A DNA stretch of 64,000 nucleotides from Brachionus rotundiformis (lineage: Eukaryota; Rotifera; Eurotatoria; Ploima; Brachionidae), in assembly GCA_016802295.1 (NCBI GenBank), contig JAESIW010000207.1:885978-949977 (forward strand). Direction: 5' to 3'. Below are positions 59,340 through 64,000 of this stretch, piece by piece (positions within the stretch are counted from its first letter, which is position 1; each line of letters begins with the position of its first letter). Under the pieces are notes generated by a model. The model was given only the letters and a program-made list of their open reading frames with translations. It had not been told where the DNA came from and did not search any database. A program made the position numbers and the translations under genes.

Positions 59340-60388
59340 TTAAGACTTTAAATACTGGCCGAACTGTTGGTTCCATTTGGAAAGAATGTACTTCCAATAG
59401 TTGGCTCGAATGGTGTCGTACTTTTCGGCCAAGAGGCCCAAGTACTTGGTTGATTCTTGCACATATTCTCTAACTTGGTCAGTTTGAGAGTCTTTGTTCT
59501 TATTAGCCATGGTCCAGTTATAATCAATTTTAAATGCGATCAGAAAGGGCGATAGCTCGTCCTCTTTCTTGGACTCAAGCTTAAGTTTACAAAATTGGTA
59601 CAGTTTGTCCGGGTAAGGGTGACCTCCTTTGAGCAGCAGATCCAACAGACCTCGCAGATAATTCCACACACTCTCATTGTTAATGATTAGGTTTAGTTTT
59701 TCGAAGCAGTAGTCCATCTCCCGGCTCAGAACACTCTCAGAATGGTCAGTGTTTTTCAGATAAAAAAACCTATGGTTCCAGGCGCTGTTATTTTGGCAGT
59801 CTGCATCGATCAGCTTGTCAACAAAGTCTAGTTCCTGGTCCCAAAGTCCAAACGCCTTGGTGACCCATTGGCGGTATTGCCAAGCGTGATAGTTCTTTGA
59901 GTCTTGTTGGAGAATTTTTTCAGTAAACTCGAGCTCCCTGCTGGGGTCCTGCAGAAGCTCGACTACACTCCGCCTATGCTGCCACACTTGGTAATTTTTA
60001 GGATTCTGCTCAATTATATTAGTGATCAATTTGAGCTCCTGGTTCAAGTCTTTGCCAAGTTCTTTGAGCAAGATTCGTCTGTAGTACCAGACGGTGTAGT
60101 TGGCCGGGTTCAAGATGACTGCCTTATAGGTCAAGTCAAAAGCTCGTTCACTTATTTCGTTGGCTTTGAGGACAGCGCGGAAATAGCCGAAAACACTGCT
60201 GAACTTTTCGGTATAGGCTATCCGGCAAATGTCATTGGTATCTTGGTCCTAAGTCCAGAATAAAAAAAAGTTATTTTTGTTATTGTAACAATGGTTCAAA
60301 TCACTTGATTTATTGGAGTTATGTCACTCCATTCATTTAAATCGATTGAAATGGAATCATAGTCATCCGAACCATCCGAGTCAGACAT
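59340..60388 (-). CDS. FNTA: Protein farnesyl/geranylgeranyltransferase type I alpha subunit
   Basis: Exons 60388-60305 and 60248-59340 (phase 0, 56-nt intron GTGATT...TTAG) give 330 aa. An acidic start and EWSDITPINQ precede PPTA repeats: NPANYTVWYYRRILL, NPKNYQVWQHRR, DSKNYHAWQYRQWV, CQNNSAWNHRFF and NNESVWNYLRGLL, as in mammalian FNTA. The subunit pairs with beta subunits to attach isoprenoids to CAAX proteins. The retained Lys in KLINAIYTEKF-like position (RIAYTEKFSSVFGYFRAVL) fits the substrate-proton-shuttle region. Confidence 0.93.
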
Positions 60389-60890
60389 CTTATTATTTTT
60401 TTAATTTTTGATAATTTTTTCTATTTATCTAGAAAATTTTTATTTAATATTTAATTAAGTAGCATAATTAAATTTAATTTTTACTAACAGATTTCAAATA
60501 ATTTTTCATTTTAATCAAATATTGAATAGATAAAAATATTGTTGGTCATTATATGTTTTATTCATTAAATAAAATAAATATATAAAGTCATATTAAAATA
60601 AAGTGTATTAGAAATCTGATTTTAGGAGACGAACTAATCAATGCTATTAAATTAATAGAAAATTATTTATACTAATTCGCCAGTTAAATTATGATAAATT
60701 ATTGATTTTAATTTTTGGTAATTAAGCTATCTTAAAATATCATTTTTAAAAAGATAATGTTTTATTTCAAATTTTTAAAGAGTGTGTATTTATTGATTCA
60801 GAATTTAATTTAATATCTAAAATTTTTTAATTAATTTTTTATAACAAGATAAAACAATATTCTTTTTCAAGTGTTTGTATTTAATTATAG

Positions 60891-61228
60891 ATTGAATAGT
60901 CTGGTTTTTTGTTTCAAGAGTTGTGCTAAGTGTTTGTTGGCCGACTTGGGAACATGTTTTCTGAATCTTGAGCTAATCAAGGGAGAACAAATTGCTCTTA
61001 ATAACACGCAATTGCAAATTAATTTACTGAGTCGGATTTTTGGCCCAGTTTTTATCTTGTTGTAACCAAAAGGCTTTTTAATTAAGTTTTAATAGTGATA
61101 AGAACTATTTGTTTAGCAGGCAAGAACTGCGCATCCGATCAATTCAGTTGTTCGGATCAATTAAGTCTTTAGGCTGCTCTATCTGCTTGGAAGAAAGCTA
61201 TTTTGTCCTGGTCTACTTAAAAAAATGA
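60891..61228 (+). CDS. Uncharacterised gene, 3' exons only
   Basis: Exon 60891-61061 (after acceptor TTATAG) and exon 61117-61228 (55-nt intron GTAACC...TTTAG) join in frame to about 94 residues. Phrases such as CAKCLLADLGTCFLNLEL and RQELRIRSIQLFGSIKSLGC look coding, and GC is higher than in the flanks. No start exon was found between 60389 and 60890. The opposite strand of the first exon is also open, so strand is not beyond doubt. Family not recognised. Confidence 0.38.
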
Positions 61229-63157
61229 ATAAATAATCTATAAAATATGTAAAGCGGAAATAAATTTATATATTTTGTATATAAGCCAAATATTTTAATT
61301 TATTGAGAAAATTAAAAATTATAAATTTTTCTCCTAAGCTGGAAGACATTTGCATAATTCACTTGGAGATGATTCGATCGATCAAAGTAATTACAGCTAG
61401 CTAAGACTCAATGCATCAAATCTTAATCAATTAGCGACTAGATTCATTTCCGATCATTACCTCCATTGTCGTAATTTATTAGTTTTTGTTAAATTTTTTT
61501 CCAAAATAACATTTTATCAATTTTTAAACAGCTTTAAAAGGAAAACACACTTCCTTTCACCATAGCTCACTTTTATAAATAAATAATTTTTATTTCTTCG
61601 ATTTTAATTAATTTTTTTAGAAATTTTTTAAAAAATATCAGGCCAATTTATAAATATTCATTTAAGTAGATAAAGATCTAAAATTAATTTTTTAGATTAG
61701 AAAAATAGATAACGGTGCTGTAGATTGATAGATTATTAGCAGCTATTTGCCATATGCTATTTACCATTTTGTTTAATTCGATTACCACAATGACAACAAT
61801 AGGTGATCATCAATTTTTTTAAGATTAACTAAGTATCGAAAATGTTTATTGTAATTAATATCTTAATATATATTTCTTAATCTTATCTAAAGTTAGGAAT
61901 AATTAAAAATTTAGAATAACTTGAATATTGATTCAAAACTTAGTTACCAAGTTGGTCACCAGGGGCTGTTGGGGAAGTACTTATTAGAAAGAGAAGACGG
62001 AATTCAGCATGTAATTATCAATTCTAAAAATTAGAAGAATGTATTAATGGTTAATTAGGTTTTTTTAAAATTTATCTATTTGCCATCTTTTAAGTAGTGT
62101 CTTTAGAACCAGAAAAAAGAGATTGGCATTCGCATGCAATATTTTGATAAGATCTCTTTTATTATTTTGGACATTGGCAGAATAATGCAAAAAAGATGAG
62201 ATTTAAAGTTAGAGCTGGATAATTTTTGACCAAGCTAATAAAAGTATCATATTACCAGCATGCGTTTTGACACATTTAATCCTATTTGGCAAGAGATGTC
62301 AAGCTGTCAAAACGAGTTAGATTAATTAGAAAATGTTGTATAAAAAGAGATAGAGTGAGAATTTACTAGAATTAGAGAAGAGTTGGTTTTTTGATTAGGA
62401 AACGGGGTCTGGCAGATTTTGACTCAAACTAGCTTCCTAGCAGACATGTTTTTAAAGTTTGTAAATCTATTTTCTTATAATATACTAAAATCAATTTTGA
62501 TTATCAATTGAAATTATCGTACAACTATAAATAAATGCTAATAAATAAAAGATCTTTTAATGGCATGATTTATAGCATAACTTATTAAAGGCACATATTT
62601 TGCATTTTTTATTTCTAGTTGTTCAATTTAACTTGAAGAAAATTAATTTGAAGCTTAGAAGAAGCAAAAATATAATTTATATATTGATTTTTTATATTTA
62701 TATGTAGATTCTAATTAAGTCCAGACTTAAAATGTAAAACTTAATTTTTTCCACACCTGTTCAAAAATCAAAAGTATCTACTTTAATTATTAATCAAATT
62801 TAGTAGGCTATTTAAGCCTAAGTGTCAATCATAAGGCTTATGCACCGACAGCGGTGCACTATTTGTCAAAATTCCCTCATTTAATTTAGAAATGGATTTT
62901 TATGATTCAGATAATGGAGTCATGTATCTGGCTTAGGCAGTTTTCCCATAGGAATAGAATCTAATGACAGGATTCTGATCACCATGAATAATTCATGAAT
63001 TAGTTCACCGTAATAAAATAGGCTTTGTCTTGGTATCTAATTAGGAATCGAATTAAACAAAGAACAGTAATGGAATAGAGCTAGAGGAAGCTCATTTTTA
63101 ATGAATATTAATAAGTCAAATAGCATAGACTAAATTAGAATATATTTTATAGATAAA
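61229..63157. other. Intergenic
   Basis: 1.9 kb AT-rich; nothing recognised. Confidence 0.5.
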
Positions 63158-64000
63158 ATGCTTTATGAGCCATTGAATAAGAGATATGAGTCCAAAATGC
63201 GCTACTCTATTGATGACACAGAGGAGGATATTGAAGCACCCATTGCCAAGATGGATATAGACGAGTTCTTGGACAATTTCATCAGCGACGAGAGCCTAGA
63301 CAACACGTTAAATGCCGGAAGACTGGACAATTCAAAAACTTTGGCCATTTCACTAGAGGACTTGGTACAATCGTTTGACAAAAATGTCAAAGAGTGTCTC
63401 AGAAATTATAAAAATATTGACATTGGTCAGCTAGCGCCTGTCCAAGTAAGATCTCAGGACGATCTTATAAATGAATCGCAGTAAATATTTGTTTTTTTAA
63501 AACATAATGACCATTTGATTTGGCAAGATTATTATTTTATGAATACATTTTAAAAATTTTATTAAAATTTTAAATGGATGATTATTAATTAATCAATTAA
63601 AATTAACTTAATAATTTAAGATCTTCTATAAGAGATTTATGTTCAAATTATGTTTAGTTCAGCTACTGATAGGAAAAAAATTAATTTTATTATCAAGATA
63701 ATTAGAATTAAGATCAAAAGATCATTTTTTTTTAATTATAATTTTCTTAATTCGGAAAAGCCAATTTGTTTGCCAAGATTGGTGGCAGTATTCAATTTAC
63801 ATTTTTAAAAAATTATGGTTAATTTGATAAATATAAATTAAAAAAAATAAATTTCTAAAGAATGTGGTATACTCTTACTGGCAACTTTGGAAACCTGCTG
63901 CCTATTGACTACCATTCAAAGAAGTCGTTGATAAAACAGTATCACATAGACTCGTTGAATGTCAAGAACCATCTCGAAGAGGACTATTTGACCGACGAGG
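63158..64000 (+). CDS. FEZ/UNC-76 kinesin adaptor, N-terminal part
   Basis: Exon 63158-63480 and exon 63861 onward (phase 2, donor CA|GTAAAT, acceptor TAAAG) run off the window end. After an acidic N-terminus come LAISLEDLVQSFDKNV, CLRNY, LAPVQVRSQDDLINES and, across the intron, QMWYTLTGNFGNLLPIDY, the order seen in FEZ1/UNC-76, which links kinesin-1 to axonal cargo and is needed for axon bundling. The coiled-coil C-terminal half lies outside the window. Confidence 0.82.

Overview
The window is nuclear DNA of an invertebrate animal. It is very AT-rich and has split genes with mostly 46-63 nt introns. It carries animal-only families: an intermediate filament protein, a Kirre/nephrin-type adhesion receptor, a FEZ/UNC-76 adaptor, a PPP1R14 inhibitor and kappaB-Ras. 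Chitinases with CBM14 domains, low GC and tiny introns would fit a monogonont rotifer. That assignment is inference; no marker gene here proves it.

Layout. 1-450: 3' end of a sacsin-type HEPN gene. 0.45-9.4 kb: a recent segmental duplication carrying two identical dual-specificity phosphatase genes, one complete and one broken HGSNAT gene, and small transposons. 10.7-12.6 kb (-): an intermediate filament gene whose last exons encode four EF-hands. 13.4-18.9 kb: a mobile-element and rearrangement zone with a LINE, a gag-only LTR element, fold-back elements, dead copies of neighbouring genes and one HExxH protein gene. 19.6-27.8 kb: extracellular Cu/Zn SOD and two head-to-head GH18 genes, one with an intact catalytic motif and one without. 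28.8-36.2 kb (-): an eight-EF-hand protein and a calmodulin-like protein. 36.6-48 kb (-): SHIPPO-repeat protein, TRPT1, an unknown gene, EAPP, GATAD1, PLA2G15/LCAT-like, kappaB-Ras and a surface FnIII-like protein. 49.2-64 kb: Kirre-like receptor, PPP1R14, TLC-domain protein, FNTA (-), an unknown gene and the start of FEZ/UNC-76.

Main discovery candidate: at 10696-12614 three phase-1 introns join, in one reading frame, a complete intermediate filament rod to a complete calmodulin-like module (583 aa). The same module occurs twice in the gene at 28857-31681 and once alone at 35389-36192. In all four copies it is bounded by phase-1 introns at the same two places: nine residues before the first Ca2+-loop Asp, and inside the codon for position 12 of loop 4. 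This looks like a calmodulin cassette moved by exon shuffling. A stop codon lies inside the 48-nt intron at the fusion point, so retaining that intron would give a filament protein without EF-hands.

Splice models were built by hand from frame, GT/AG and phase; most add up to whole codons. The exception is the Kirre-like gene, which is one base out of frame at its first intron.
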